64,000 bases of DNA from a bacterium (GTDB lineage: Bacteria > Armatimonadota > Zipacnadia > Zipacnadales > UBA11051), in NCBI GenBank assembly GCA_030604405.1, contig JAUVVY010000020.1, forward strand, positions 1 through 64,000, given 5' to 3'. Position 1 is the stretch's first letter; each line of letters begins with the position of its first letter. A program made the translations under genes and the position numbers. Under the pieces are notes generated by a model. It saw nothing but the letters and a program-made list of their open reading frames with translations. It searched no databases and was not told where the DNA came from. Below are positions 9,114 through 17,272 of the stretch, one piece after another.

Positions 9114-9141
9114 GTCGGGCTGGGAGCCCGGCCTACGCGAT
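9114..9141. repeat. REP-like palindrome
   Basis: GTCGGGCT (9114-9121), GGG loop and AGCCCGGC (9125-9132), then CTACGCGAT. Same family as the other intergenic palindromes. Confidence 0.65.
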
Positions 9142-9407
9142 AAGTGAAGGACATTCCTGCATCATTGATGAGTAAAATGGAATGTGTAGCAATATTGGAC
9201 AGATAGGCCGTTCATAGATACATAGAGCGGCTTTTGCGAAGGGGCGCAAAATGACACACTGTAATCATGCAACGACCTCGGGCTGGAAAGCTGAGAACGC
9301 GATAACTCGCGTTCTTACCTGACCTGCGCTTGGCGCAGGTCAGGCCGAGCCACGCGTTTTGTGAATTGTTCGGGATAGATGTCAACAGCATGCCACACGA
9401 GCCGGCA
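9142..9407. other. Intergenic region with tandem hairpins after the SPFH gene
   Basis: No gene. Two adjacent perfect hairpins follow the SPFH gene in its direction of transcription. The first is CTGACCTGCGC (9319-9329) pairing with 9333-9343 around a 3-base loop. The second is AGAACGCGA (9294-9302) pairing with 9307-9315 around TAAC. They lack a T-run but are placed where a terminator or 3' stabiliser would be. Confidence 0.5.
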
Positions 9408-10397
9408 CTATATCTCTTTCAGGATTTCGGCCTTGCGGGCGGCGAACTCTTCGTCGGTGATAAGGCCTTTTTCTTTGAGGCTTGCCAGCTTTTCGAGGCG
9501 CTCTTCAACGCTCGCGCCACCACCGGCGGCCGGGGCTTGAGGCTGTTGCTGCATGGCTTGCTGCATGGCGCCCATCATCGCCGCGCCCATGCCGGCTCCT
9601 GCGCCAAGGCCCATGCCGACGCCGGCCGCGCCACCTCCGCCCTCGGCACTGGGTATGTCGCCTATCGCCTGGGCGGTGCGGAACTGCATGAAGCGCTGCA
9701 TATCGCCGACGGCCCCCATGCCGGAGCGGGCGTCAATCATCTCCAGGACGGCTTCGGGCGGAGCGATGGCCTCGATGAGGAAGTCAATAAGCTCGAGGCC
9801 GTAGTTCTCGAAATCCTGGCCGACACGGGCGCGCATGACCTCGCCGAGTTCGTCGTAGTGCTTGGGCAGGTCCAGCACCGTGTCCATAACCTCGCCGAGG
9901 ACGTCGTTAAAGCGCGCGACGATGAAATCGCGCAGCCAGGAGGCCACCAGATCGGTGTCGTACATGTGCTGGGTGCCGACCACCTCATTTACGAAAATCT
10001 GCGAATCGGCCACCCGGCATGTATAGGCGCCGAAGGCCCGCAGGCGGACCATGTCAAGCTCCGAGTCGCGGAATATTACCGGCGATGCGGTACCCCATTT
10101 GAGATCGGTGAAGGTGCGCATGTTGATGAAATAGACCTCGGCCTGAAAGGGCGTCTCGCCGCCGAAGGGGATGTTGATGATGGCCTGCAGCAGCGGGATG
10201 TTGGCCGTGGTGAGGGTGTGGCGCCCCACGTGGAAAACATCGAGCGCCTTGCCGTCGCGGAAAAAGATCGCCTCCTGGCTTTCGCGCACAGTCAACTGTG
10301 CGCCGAGCTTGATGGTACCCGGCCCATACTCCGGCCAGCGGTGGACAATCTCGTTACCGGTGACATCTCGCCATTCGATGACATCTATCGCCGCCAT
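9408..10397 (-). CDS. SPFH/band-7 domain protein with SHOCT tail
   Basis: A 329-residue cytoplasmic protein with no signal peptide. Residues 1-240 form an SPFH-type domain of the virion-core-protein-like/YdjI group (IEWRDVTGNEIVHRWP at the start, then TVRESQEAIFFRDGKALDVF). A Gly/Ala/Gln-rich linker follows (about 250-295). The C-terminus, LEKLASLKEKGLITDEEF, is a SHOCT-type oligomerisation hairpin. Clear AGGAGG eight bases before ATG 10397. It follows two genes for a DUF4178-like protein and a coiled-coil protein on the same strand, separated by a REP-like element. SPFH proteins scaffold membrane microdomains, and similar neighbourhoods occur around PspA/Snf7 envelope-stress genes, so a membrane-stress role is a reasonable inference. 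Confidence 0.88.
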   Translation of the reverse strand: MAAIDVIEWRDVTGNEIVHRWPEYGPGTIKLGAQLTVRESQEAIFFRDGKALDVFHVGRHTLTTANIPLLQAIINIPFGGETPFQAEVYFINMRTFTDLKWGTASPVIFRDSELDMVRLRAFGAYTCRVADSQIFVNEVVGTQHMYDTDLVASWLRDFIVARFNDVLGEVMDTVLDLPKHYDELGEVMRARVGQDFENYGLELIDFLIEAIAPPEAVLEMIDARSGMGAVGDMQRFMQFRTAQAIGDIPSAEGGGGAAGVGMGLGAGAGMGAAMMGAMQQAMQQQPQAPAAGGGASVEERLEKLASLKEKGLITDEEFAARKAEILKEI

Positions 10398-10434
10398 GTT
10401 GGTGTCCTCCTAATAATCGGACCTATGTGATTCG

Positions 10435-10488
10435 GTCGGGCTGCCCTTCGACTTCGCTCAGGGCCGGCGGGAAGCCCGACCTACGCGG
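10435..10488. repeat. REP-like element
   Basis: GTCGGGCT at 10435-10442 and AGCCCGAC at 10473-10480 bracket CCCTTCGACTTCGCTCAGGG, followed by CTACGCGGG. It lies between two genes of the SPFH module. Confidence 0.65.
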
Positions 10489-10528
10489 GATCAATGCGAT
10501 CCATAAGATGATCGCCAACTGCCGGCGA

Positions 10529-10960
10529 TCAAGCCGGGAATAATTCAACAAGCGCACTGTCAATGGGGCTGCCTTTGAATATCTGCGTCCGGCCCCGGTC
10601 TGTGATCGCCAGCGCAATGCTGTTGTCCTCAGCCACATAATAAATGAACTGGCAGCGGCTGAACTGGCGCTCCGAAGGCCCCGTCACCTCGCGCTGAGCA
10701 TCGCCCTGCCGGGCCAAGCGATAGCCCTCGTCGCGCAATTCCGCTACGGCGTCTTCTACTTCAGGCTGACTGAGACTTGTCTCGTAGAGGCGTCCCTTCA
10801 GCCTGGTAATCCATTGGTGTTGCTCCTGGCCCCTTAGCTGCACTTCCCACACGGCCCAGTTGAGGCCCGGGCTGGCATACTTGTCAACACCGACTATCTT
10901 CCCGTCCAGCCCGCGCAACGTGATCTCGTCGCCTACCTTGGCGCTCTTAACATTCGACAT
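10529..10960 (-). CDS. DUF4178-like small protein
   Basis: A 143-residue cytosolic protein. The N-terminal half (VGDEITLRGLDGKIVGV, then AVWEVQLRGQEQHQWITRLKGR) has the strand pattern of DUF4178 domains, which often sit beside PspA and SPFH genes; the match is by eye. The C-terminal half ends in LVELFPA. Start ATG 10960 is chosen because AGGTGG lies five bases upstream; a longer reading frame to 11005 would overlap the upstream gene. It is the middle gene of the three-gene module with the coiled-coil protein (upstream) and the SPFH protein (downstream). Confidence 0.6.
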   Translation of the reverse strand: MSNVKSAKVGDEITLRGLDGKIVGVDKYASPGLNWAVWEVQLRGQEQHQWITRLKGRLYETSLSQPEVEDAVAELRDEGYRLARQGDAQREVTGPSERQFSRCQFIYYVAEDNSIALAITDRGRTQIFKGSPIDSALVELFPA

Positions 10961-11014
10961 GAAGCCACCTGTTTTGAGATGGGAAACAGCCTCGTCGGCA
11001 GCCACGGCGTCTGT

Positions 11015-11539
11015 TCACTCATCGCCGGGGACGACGGAGCTTGCCACTTCGTCGCGGTCGTCAAGCATCTGCTCGAGGTAGTCCATCTCGGCTTCGAGTT
11101 CCGCAAGCAAGTCGTCATAGCCGGCGCTGTCGGCGTCGGCGAGTTCGGCTACTGTAGTGTTCATCTCGGCGATGTGACCCATCAGCGACATGTCATAGTC
11201 GTACATGCGGTCGAGTTCTTCTTCTCCGATCTTGATAGCGTCAAAAAAGCCGGTATAGCCGTAGCTGGCGTGATCAATCCGGTCGCGCAGGGCCGTCATC
11301 CGCCTCTGAGTACGGCCGATCTTTGAGGTCAGCTCAATGTCTGAGGTGCCGGACTCGCGCATGAGGTTCTCAAGCTTGCCCCTGATTGCGTCCAAGAGCT
11401 TGACCAGGTGGTCCCGCACCAGCCTGTCAGCGGTGCGGCGAATCTCTCGTTCACGATAGCCGTCGAAGCCGGGGATGGCCTCGGCCAGCTTCTGGAAAGC
11501 GTTTTCGTCCCCTGTAATACGGTCGCGCATATCTGACAT
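11015..11539 (-). CDS. Coiled-coil protein of the SPFH module
   Basis: A 174-residue, highly charged, mostly helical protein without membrane segments. It contains KLAEAIPGFDGYREREIRR near the N-terminus, heptad-like stretches (LVKLLDAIRGKLENLM, TQRRMTALRDRID), the motif YGYTGFFDAIKIGEEELD and an acidic C-terminus. Similar short proteins accompany SPFH genes in other bacteria as I recall them, but I cannot name the family. Start ATG 11539 is preferred over the longer frame to 11686 because the T-box promoter of the divergent ilv operon occupies 11671-11699. First gene of the module; function unknown. Confidence 0.65.
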   Translation of the reverse strand: MSDMRDRITGDENAFQKLAEAIPGFDGYREREIRRTADRLVRDHLVKLLDAIRGKLENLMRESGTSDIELTSKIGRTQRRMTALRDRIDHASYGYTGFFDAIKIGEEELDRMYDYDMSLMGHIAEMNTTVAELADADSAGYDDLLAELEAEMDYLEQMLDDRDEVASSVVPGDE

Positions 11540-11670
11540 GTACCAGCCCGCCTTTCTCAGAGATGAGTGGAGCCGCCAGTTGAGGTATTCGCCTCGACCA
11601 CGCTCGTTTCCTGCCTGCGGCGGAAAAAAGCCGTCACGGACCTTCAGGCGAAGCTGAGAGGGTCGGCAGC

Positions 11671-11699
11671 TTGACGAATTTACCATGCTGTACTATACT
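11671..11699 (+). promoter_or_regulatory. Sigma70-type promoter of the ilv operon
   Basis: TTGACG (11671-11676) and TATACT (11694-11699) are separated by exactly 17 bases. Transcription would begin near 11706, just before the base of the T-box Stem I at 11723. Confidence 0.8.
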
Positions 11700-11706
11700 G
11701 TGGACA

Positions 11707-11975
11707 ATCTGGATATTGCTTACGGCGAGGAAGGGGAGGAGTAAGCGGATCCCGCCAGGATACAGAGAGCCGTCGTGGTGCTGAGAGACGGCGCCAGCGG
11801 GCCGTTGAATGTCGCCCTCGAGCCGTCAGGCTGAACTGCGCAAGAGTAAGCCTGGCCGGGTGCGCCCGTTATCGCGCTAAAGGGTCCGGTGCAGCCGCAA
11901 GGTTGTGCCGGGAATCCGGGTGGTACCGCAGGAGCTAACAAGCCTCTTGTCCCGTTGTGGATGAGAGGGTTTTTT
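11707..11975 (+). ncRNA. T-box riboswitch leader of ilvD
   Basis: tRNA-sensing leader RNA. Stem I can be drawn from 11723-11730 pairing with 11816-11825. It has an upper helix 11751-11755/11797-11801 and an apical helix GCCGTC (11769-11774) with GACGGC (11787-11792), preceded by the AGAGAG motif. The T-box sequence GGGTGGTACCGC is at 11918-11929, and an intrinsic terminator follows at once. The specifier loop 3' side reads TTGAATGTCGC; by analogy with glyQS (GAA-N-codon-purine), the best specifier is GTC (11811-11813, valine), with CTC (leucine) at 11817-11819 as an alternative. Binding of uncharged tRNA at low amino-acid supply would form the antiterminator and switch on the branched-chain amino acid genes. 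Confidence 0.9.
11943..11975 (+). terminator. T-box intrinsic terminator
   Basis: CCTCTTGTCC (11943-11952) pairs with GGATGAGAGG (11959-11968), including two G-T pairs, and is followed by six T residues (11970-11975). It competes with the antiterminator that uses the T-box sequence just upstream. Confidence 0.88.
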
Positions 11976-12040
11976 GTACCTTGAATATCAGCAATGGTGC
12001 AGGCACGGCATCAGACAGTATTGGGGACGGGGGCAGTCAG

Positions 12041-13702
12041 ATGAAAAAGCATAGTGGACCACTGGTACAAGGCATCAGCCGCGCACCGGCGCGTGCGCTG
12101 CTGCACGCCTGCGGCTTTACGCCCGGACAGCTTTCGGATAATCCATTTATCGGCATCGCCAACAGCTACAGCGATATCGTGCCGGGGCACGTCGGAATGC
12201 AGCGGCTGTTGCGCGGTGTCGAGCTGGGCATCGCCGCCGCTGGCGGGACTCCTATGAGTTTTGGCATTCCTGCCATCTGCGATGGCGTGGCGATGGGCCA
12301 TGCCGGCATGTTCTACAGCCTGCCCAGCCGCGAACTAATCGCCGACAGCGTCGAGAGCATGGCGATCGCGCACGGCTTCGACGGCCTGGTACTGCTAACG
12401 AATTGCGACAAGATCACTCCGGGGATGCTGATGGCCGCCGGCCGGCTTGATATACCGGCTATTGCCATCACCGCCGGCCCGATGCACTCTGGCCGACTGG
12501 CGGGCAGGCCACTCTCGCTCGTCCGCGACACCTTCGAGGCCTTCAATAAGGCCGAGCGAGGCGTGATTACTGAGGCAGAACTCCACGAAGTGGAGATCGA
12601 AGCCTGCCCCGGCCCCGGAGCGTGCCAGGGCCTCTACACGGCCAATACGATGGCCTGCGTGACAGAGGCGATGGGGATGAGCCTGGTCGGGTGCGGCACG
12701 GCTCTGGCCGGTATGGCCAAGAAGGAGCGGCTGGCCTACGATACGGGCGTGGCCGCCTGCCGGCTGGTCGAGGAGGACATCACCGCCCGGCAGATCATCA
12801 CCGAGGCCAGCATCAGGAACGCCATCCGCATGGATATGACCCTGGGCGGCTCGACAAACTCGTGCCTGCACATTGCGGCGATCGCCTACGAGGCGGGTGT
12901 GGACATAAACCTGGAAGTCTTTGACCAGCTATCCAAAAAGACGCCGCAGATAGCGCACTTGCGTCCGGGTGGCGACTATATGATGGAAGACTTGGACTGG
13001 GCAGGCGGCATAGCCGGGGCCTTCTCGGTGCTGGCCGAGTTACTGGATGACAACATCACGGTCTCGGGCAAGACTGTTGCTGAGATCGCCAGCGAGGGCT
13101 GCGTGACCGACAGTGATGTGATCCGCTCCCTGGACAACGCCTACCGGGAAGAGGGTGGTATCGCCGTCCTGCGCGGTAATCTGTGCCCGGACGGTGCGGT
13201 TGTCAAGCAGTCCGCGGTGTCGGAGACGATGCGCAAGTTCCGCGGGACGGCGGTGTGCTTCGATTCAGAGGAAGAGGCGCTGGCGGCTATCATTGCCGAC
13301 ACTATTGCGGACGGCTCCTGGGTCATCATCCGCTACGAGGGTCCCAGAGGCGGCCCCGGGATGCGCGAGATGCTCAACCCGACGGCGACACTGACGGGCA
13401 TGGGCAAAGAGGAGTCAATAGGGCTGCTGACCGATGGGCGCTTCTCAGGTGGCACGCGCGGCCCCTGCGTCGGTCACATCTCGCCGGAGGCGGCGGCCGG
13501 TGGCACGCTGGCACTGGTGCAAGACGGCGATGAAATAGCCATTGACCTGGATGCTCGGAGCCTGGAGCTTCTGGTGGATGAGGCAGAACTGGCCAGGCGT
13601 CGCGAAGCCTGGCAGGCGGCAGAGCCGAAGATCACAACCGGCTGGCTGGCGCGCTATGCACGCTGTGTGCAGTCGGCGGCTTCTGGCGCGGTAATGAAAT
13701 AA
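12041..13702 (+). CDS. ilvD: Dihydroxy-acid dehydratase
   Basis: Dehydrates 2,3-dihydroxy-isovalerate and 2,3-dihydroxy-3-methylvalerate to the 2-keto acids of valine and isoleucine. 553 residues, full length. Signature motifs: [12 protein letters not shown] (Cys122), [16 protein letters not shown], and [15 protein letters not shown] near the C-terminus. The early motif reads [10 protein letters not shown], with Gly-His where [2Fe-2S] enzymes have Cys (PCN). This matches the E. coli-type oxygen-sensitive [4Fe-4S] enzyme. Start ATG 12041 has a G-rich Shine-Dalgarno upstream. First gene after the T-box leader and therefore under tRNA control. Confidence 0.96.
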   Translation: MKKHSGPLVQGISRAPARALLHACGFTPGQLSDNPFIGIANSYSDIVPGHVGMQRLLRGVELGIAAAGGTPMSFGIPAICDGVAMGHAGMFYSLPSRELIADSVESMAIAHGFDGLVLLTNCDKITPGMLMAAGRLDIPAIAITAGPMHSGRLAGRPLSLVRDTFEAFNKAERGVITEAELHEVEIEACPGPGACQGLYTANTMACVTEAMGMSLVGCGTALAGMAKKERLAYDTGVAACRLVEEDITARQIITEASIRNAIRMDMTLGGSTNSCLHIAAIAYEAGVDINLEVFDQLSKKTPQIAHLRPGGDYMMEDLDWAGGIAGAFSVLAELLDDNITVSGKTVAEIASEGCVTDSDVIRSLDNAYREEGGIAVLRGNLCPDGAVVKQSAVSETMRKFRGTAVCFDSEEEALAAIIADTIADGSWVIIRYEGPRGGPGMREMLNPTATLTGMGKEESIGLLTDGRFSGGTRGPCVGHISPEAAAGGTLALVQDGDEIAIDLDARSLELLVDEAELARRREAWQAAEPKITTGWLARYARCVQSAASGAVMK

Positions 13703-13728
13703 TCTCGCAACGGCTTCAGTATCGCGGA

Positions 13729-13756
13729 GTCGGGCTGGAAGCCCGACCCACGCGAT
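13729..13756. repeat. REP-like palindrome between ilvD and ilvB
   Basis: GTCGGGCT (13729-13736), GGA loop, AGCCCGAC (13740-13747), then CCACGCGAT. It lies inside the ilv transcription unit and could modulate expression between ilvD and ilvB. Confidence 0.7.
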
Positions 13757-13797
13757 GAGCGTACAGTGAAGCCTTGCGGATCTGAGGAGGTAATATC

Positions 13798-15495
13798 GTG
13801 AGTGAGAAAATGATCAACGGCGCCGTGGGGATGCTCCAGGTGCTGGAGGAAGAAGATGTGGATATCATCTTCGGGTATCCGGGCGGCGCTGTGATACCGA
13901 TTTATGACGCGCTGTACGATTCGAAGATAAGGAACATCCTGCCGCGCCACGAGCAGGGGGCAGCCCACGCCGCCGACGGCTACGCGCGCTCGACCGGCAG
14001 GGTCGGGGTGTGCCTGGCCACCAGCGGCCCGGGTGCGCTGAACCTGGTCACCGGGCTGGCGAACGCCTACATGGACTCGGTGCCGATGGTAGCTATCACC
14101 GGCCAGGTCAAGAGGCACCTGATCGGCAAGGATTCCTTTCAGGAGGCCGACACTACCGGCGTTACAATCCCGGTTACGAAGCACAACTACCTGGTGACCA
14201 ACACGGCCGAGCTGGTGGACATCTGCCGGGAGGCGTTTTACCTGGCGCGGACGGGTCGTCCCGGGCCGGTGCTGGTGGACGTGCCGTTCGACGTCAGCAT
14301 CGGTGATGTGCCCTGGACTGAGCGCAACATCGAGGGTCTCGACGGCTACGAGCAGCCGAAGCCGGTTGATGATGAACTGATCCGCCGAGCCGCGCAGATG
14401 ATCGACGAGGCAAAAAAGCCAGTCCTGCTGATTGGCGGTGGTGTGGTTGCGTCGGGCGCTTCGGAGAAGCTGCTTGAGTTCGCCACAAAGTGCAATATCG
14501 GTGTGATCCACACGCTGATGGGCAAGGGCGCTTTCCCGGAGAGCCACGAGCTTTCGATGGGGATGCCGGGGATGCACGGGATGGCGTACGCCTCGCTGGC
14601 GCTGCAGAACAGCGACCTGATGATCGTCATCGGCGCGCGCTTTGACGACCGCATTACCGGCGACCTGGAGAAATTCGCCCCCGGGGCCCGGGTAATTCAC
14701 ATTGATGTTGACGCCGCTGAAATCGAGAAGGTGCGCCCGGTCAGGATCGGTATTTGCGCTGACGCAGGCGATGCTCTGGACAAACTGATTCCGGCCTGCA
14801 AGCCGCGGGACAAGGGCCCGTGGGAGCAACAGCTTTTTGAGTGGCGGCGCACGCACCCGCTAACATATCCAACGCCTGATGAGGGCATCGCGCCACAGTA
14901 CATAGTCGAGCAGCTATACGAGCTGACCGGCGGCAGTGCGATAATCGCCACCGAGGTTGGGCAGAACCAGATGTGGGCGGCGCAGTATTACAAGCTCGAA
15001 AAGCCCCGGCGGTTCCTGAGTTCCGGAGGCCTGGGCACCATGGGCTACGGCTTTCCGGCGGCCATCGGCGCTCAGGTGGGCAACCCGGGCGAGCTGGTCG
15101 TTGACATCGCCGGTGATGGCAGCATCCAGATGAACCAGCAGGAGCTGACCACCGCCAGCATCAATAAGCTGCCAGTTAAGGTGGTTATTCTCAACAACGG
15201 CTACCTGGGCCTGGTGCGGCAGTGGCAGGAGATGTTCTTCGACAACCGGCTTTCGGGTGTTGACTTGACCGGCAACCCGGACTTCGCGAAGATGGCCGAG
15301 GCGCACGGGGGAGTGGGACTGCGCTGTGCTGAACCCGATAAGGTCCGCGAGACCCTCGAGCAAGGCCTGGAGGTCAATGATAGGCCGGTGTTCATGGACT
15401 TCTTAGTCCACAAGGAAGAGAACGTGTTCCCGTTCATACCCGCCGGCAAGAGCGTTGATGACATTATGATGGAGCAACCCGAGAAGCAGAAATGA
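13798..15495 (+). CDS. ilvB: Acetolactate synthase, large (catalytic) subunit
   Basis: Thiamine-diphosphate enzyme that condenses two pyruvates, or pyruvate and 2-ketobutyrate, in the first common step of valine/leucine/isoleucine synthesis. 565 residues in three domains. The N-terminal Pyr domain contains the catalytic Glu in RHEQGAAHAADGYAR. A central FAD-type domain has DDRITGDLEKFAP. The C-terminal PP domain carries the ThDP-Mg motif GDGSIQMNQQEL with ILNN. GTG start with an excellent TGAGGAGG upstream. It pairs with the ilvN regulatory subunit just downstream. Confidence 0.97.
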   Translation: MSEKMINGAVGMLQVLEEEDVDIIFGYPGGAVIPIYDALYDSKIRNILPRHEQGAAHAADGYARSTGRVGVCLATSGPGALNLVTGLANAYMDSVPMVAITGQVKRHLIGKDSFQEADTTGVTIPVTKHNYLVTNTAELVDICREAFYLARTGRPGPVLVDVPFDVSIGDVPWTERNIEGLDGYEQPKPVDDELIRRAAQMIDEAKKPVLLIGGGVVASGASEKLLEFATKCNIGVIHTLMGKGAFPESHELSMGMPGMHGMAYASLALQNSDLMIVIGARFDDRITGDLEKFAPGARVIHIDVDAAEIEKVRPVRIGICADAGDALDKLIPACKPRDKGPWEQQLFEWRRTHPLTYPTPDEGIAPQYIVEQLYELTGGSAIIATEVGQNQMWAAQYYKLEKPRRFLSSGGLGTMGYGFPAAIGAQVGNPGELVVDIAGDGSIQMNQQELTTASINKLPVKVVILNNGYLGLVRQWQEMFFDNRLSGVDLTGNPDFAKMAEAHGGVGLRCAEPDKVRETLEQGLEVNDRPVFMDFLVHKEENVFPFIPAGKSVDDIMMEQPEKQK

Positions 15496-15547
15496 CGTGC
15501 TGCAAACCAGCGGAATCTCAGATTTCGCACTGGGGAAGGTGACGAAT

Positions 15548-16033
15548 ATGACACACACGTTATCAGCACTGGTGAAGAACCGCCCGCGGGTCCTGGCGCG
15601 TGTGGCAGGGCTATTCGCCAGGCGTGATTTCAATATCGAGAGCCTGGCTGTCAGCACTACCGAGGACCCCGCGATCTCACGTATGACCATCGCCGTGGAC
15701 GCTTCCGGGACGCCGCTGGAGCAGGTGCGCAAGCAACTGGAGAAACTGCACGATGTGGTCACTGTAATAGACCACACCGAGCATGCCGTGGTAGAGCGCG
15801 AGTTGTGTATGATTAAGGTGAGGGTGAAACCGTCGCAGCGAGCCGAAGTTGCCGCCCTGGTCGAGATCTTCCGCGGCGATATCATTGACATCGGCAACGG
15901 TGCGCTGATCGTGCAGTCCATCGGTAATTCAGATAAGATTGATGCCTTCATCGAAAACTTTGATGATTACGGCATTGTTGAGCTAGTGCGTACCGGCAAG
16001 GTCGTGTTAGCACGCGGCGCACAGAAGACCTGA
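15548..16033 (+). CDS. ilvN: Acetolactate synthase, small (regulatory) subunit
   Basis: 161 residues. An N-terminal ACT domain (HTLSALVKNRPRVLARVAGL, then FNIESLAV, where valine binds) is followed by the C-terminal dimerisation domain of IlvN/IlvH (ERELCMIKVRV and EIFRGDIIDIG). It confers valine feedback inhibition and full activity on the large subunit. Start ATG 15548 (MTHTLSALV) has GAAGGTG upstream and agrees with the family start. The next two genes are not biosynthetic. Confidence 0.96.
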   Translation: MTHTLSALVKNRPRVLARVAGLFARRDFNIESLAVSTTEDPAISRMTIAVDASGTPLEQVRKQLEKLHDVVTVIDHTEHAVVERELCMIKVRVKPSQRAEVAALVEIFRGDIIDIGNGALIVQSIGNSDKIDAFIENFDDYGIVELVRTGKVVLARGAQKT

Positions 16034-16108
16034 GCCGGGCGCGTTCGTGGCAGCCGCTCCGCCAATAGCCGCGCGCCGTTACCTGTCGTCGAAAGGAGCA
16101 TGCAGACC

Positions 16109-16825
16109 ATGTCAGCTTCGTGGAAGGCCGTGTTGGTCGTAGGAATTCTGGTGGTGGCCACCTTTGCCATTGCCGGACAGGGCAGCGCGCAGGCCTCGCC
16201 CCTGCACTTCGAGGACACTGACCTGACTGAGCCGGAGTTCCGGAATCTGACCATGAATAGCCCGGAATTCTACGACGTCAACCTGCGGGACAGCCTCTTC
16301 GAACGGTGCAAGTTCACGAATGGGAAATTCACGAACTGCGGTTTCTCTGAGGTGAGCTTCAGTAACTCAAAGATGCATAAGCCGAGCTTCAAGCAAATGA
16401 CGTTCGAGTATCCATCGTTCCATACAGGCACCTTCAGGTACGGCCGCTTCGAGCGGATGGAGTTCGATGGGACCCGCTTTTACGACTGCGACATGGATGA
16501 CGTCATCTGGGAGTACAGCGAAAGCGATGACCTGCATCTGCTCCGCTGCAGCGGCACGGACTGGTACATAGAGCGGGTCGAGCTGCGCAATCTGCGCGCC
16601 GAATACTTCAAGGCCAGATATGCCCGTTGGAGCAGTTGCGAATTTGACCACGGGGATTTTTCTCACACCGACTTTTCATTCAGCACGATGGAGAACGCCG
16701 ACCTGCGGCGCACTACCATCAAGTACTCCGATCTTTCGGATGTGTCCATCGAGCGCTGCAACATCCGCGGCCTGGAGATAGATGGGGTGAATATCGAAGA
16801 ACTGTTGCGCAAAGCAGGGCATTAG
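16109..16825 (+). CDS. Exported pentapeptide-repeat-like protein
   Basis: A 238-residue protein with signal peptide (AVLVVGILVVATFAIAGQGSAQA) and a degenerate pentapeptide-repeat body. Segments such as LFERCKFTNGKFTNCGFSEV, FEYPSFHTGTFRYGRFERM and ADLRRTTIKYSDLSDV follow the A/C-D/N-L/F-x-x rhythm of right-handed quadrilateral beta-helices, but with many Phe at the centre. The start is at ATG 16109, 10 bases after GGAG; ATG 16100 is too close to it. It lies inside the ilv operon, between ilvN and ilvC. The role is unknown, and nothing in the sequence ties it to amino acid synthesis. Confidence 0.8.
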   Translation: MSASWKAVLVVGILVVATFAIAGQGSAQASPLHFEDTDLTEPEFRNLTMNSPEFYDVNLRDSLFERCKFTNGKFTNCGFSEVSFSNSKMHKPSFKQMTFEYPSFHTGTFRYGRFERMEFDGTRFYDCDMDDVIWEYSESDDLHLLRCSGTDWYIERVELRNLRAEYFKARYARWSSCEFDHGDFSHTDFSFSTMENADLRRTTIKYSDLSDVSIERCNIRGLEIDGVNIEELLRKAGH

Positions 16826-16862
16826 GTATATATTGAGTGAAGGGCGCGGCAGGAGGCGGAAG

Positions 16863-17252
16863 GTGAACCCGCAGCTAACAGAGATTGTTGACCTGGCACA
16901 GGTGGATGCGTTCATGATCTACCTGGCCATCGCTGCGCCGCTGCTGGGGCTGCTCATCGGCGCCATCGCCGGAGGTCTGCAGGGCCGTTTGCTGGAGGGC
17001 CTGGGCCGAGGAATAGCGTTCGGAATGCTGGGGCCGATCGTGCTGGTGATGTGGCGCTTTTACCGCCACATGGTCCGCTATGACCCGGAAACGGGATACG
17101 TCGGGCTGCACAAGATGTCGGTGTTCGTGCTCAATGTCTGCATATTCGCTGTTGTGGGAATCGTACTGGGCGCGCTCTATGGCAAACTGATTCGTGGTGC
17201 AGGGCCGCCGGCTGAGAAGGAAGAAGATAATCCGGAAAGTGTTGGCAGTTGA
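16863..17252 (+). CDS. Small membrane protein between ilvN and ilvC
   Basis: A 129-residue protein with probable hydrophobic segments around 16-38 ([21 protein letters not shown]), 47-62 ([13 protein letters not shown]) and 85-106 ([20 protein letters not shown]), and an acidic C-terminal tail. GTG 16863 is chosen because AGGAGG lies six bases upstream; a TTG at 16833 would add ten residues. It ends four bases past the first base of an alternative upstream frame of ilvC, and ilvC proper starts 20 bases later. Function unknown; its position suggests co-transcription with the ilv genes. Confidence 0.72.
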   Translation: MNPQLTEIVDLAQVDAFMIYLAIAAPLLGLLIGAIAGGLQGRLLEGLGRGIAFGMLGPIVLVMWRFYRHMVRYDPETGYVGLHKMSVFVLNVCIFAVVGIVLGALYGKLIRGAGPPAEKEEDNPESVGS

Positions 17253-17272
17253 TCGTTAAGGAGGAATTTCCC

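Noticed and set aside
11540-11686. Longer start for the coiled-coil protein gene
   Set aside because: The added 49 residues have no conserved pattern and would overlap the ilv promoter at 11671-11699.
11720-11941. Minus-strand open frame of 73 residues with Pro/Gly/Cys content
   Set aside because: It is the reverse complement of the T-box leader, whose structure explains the sequence.
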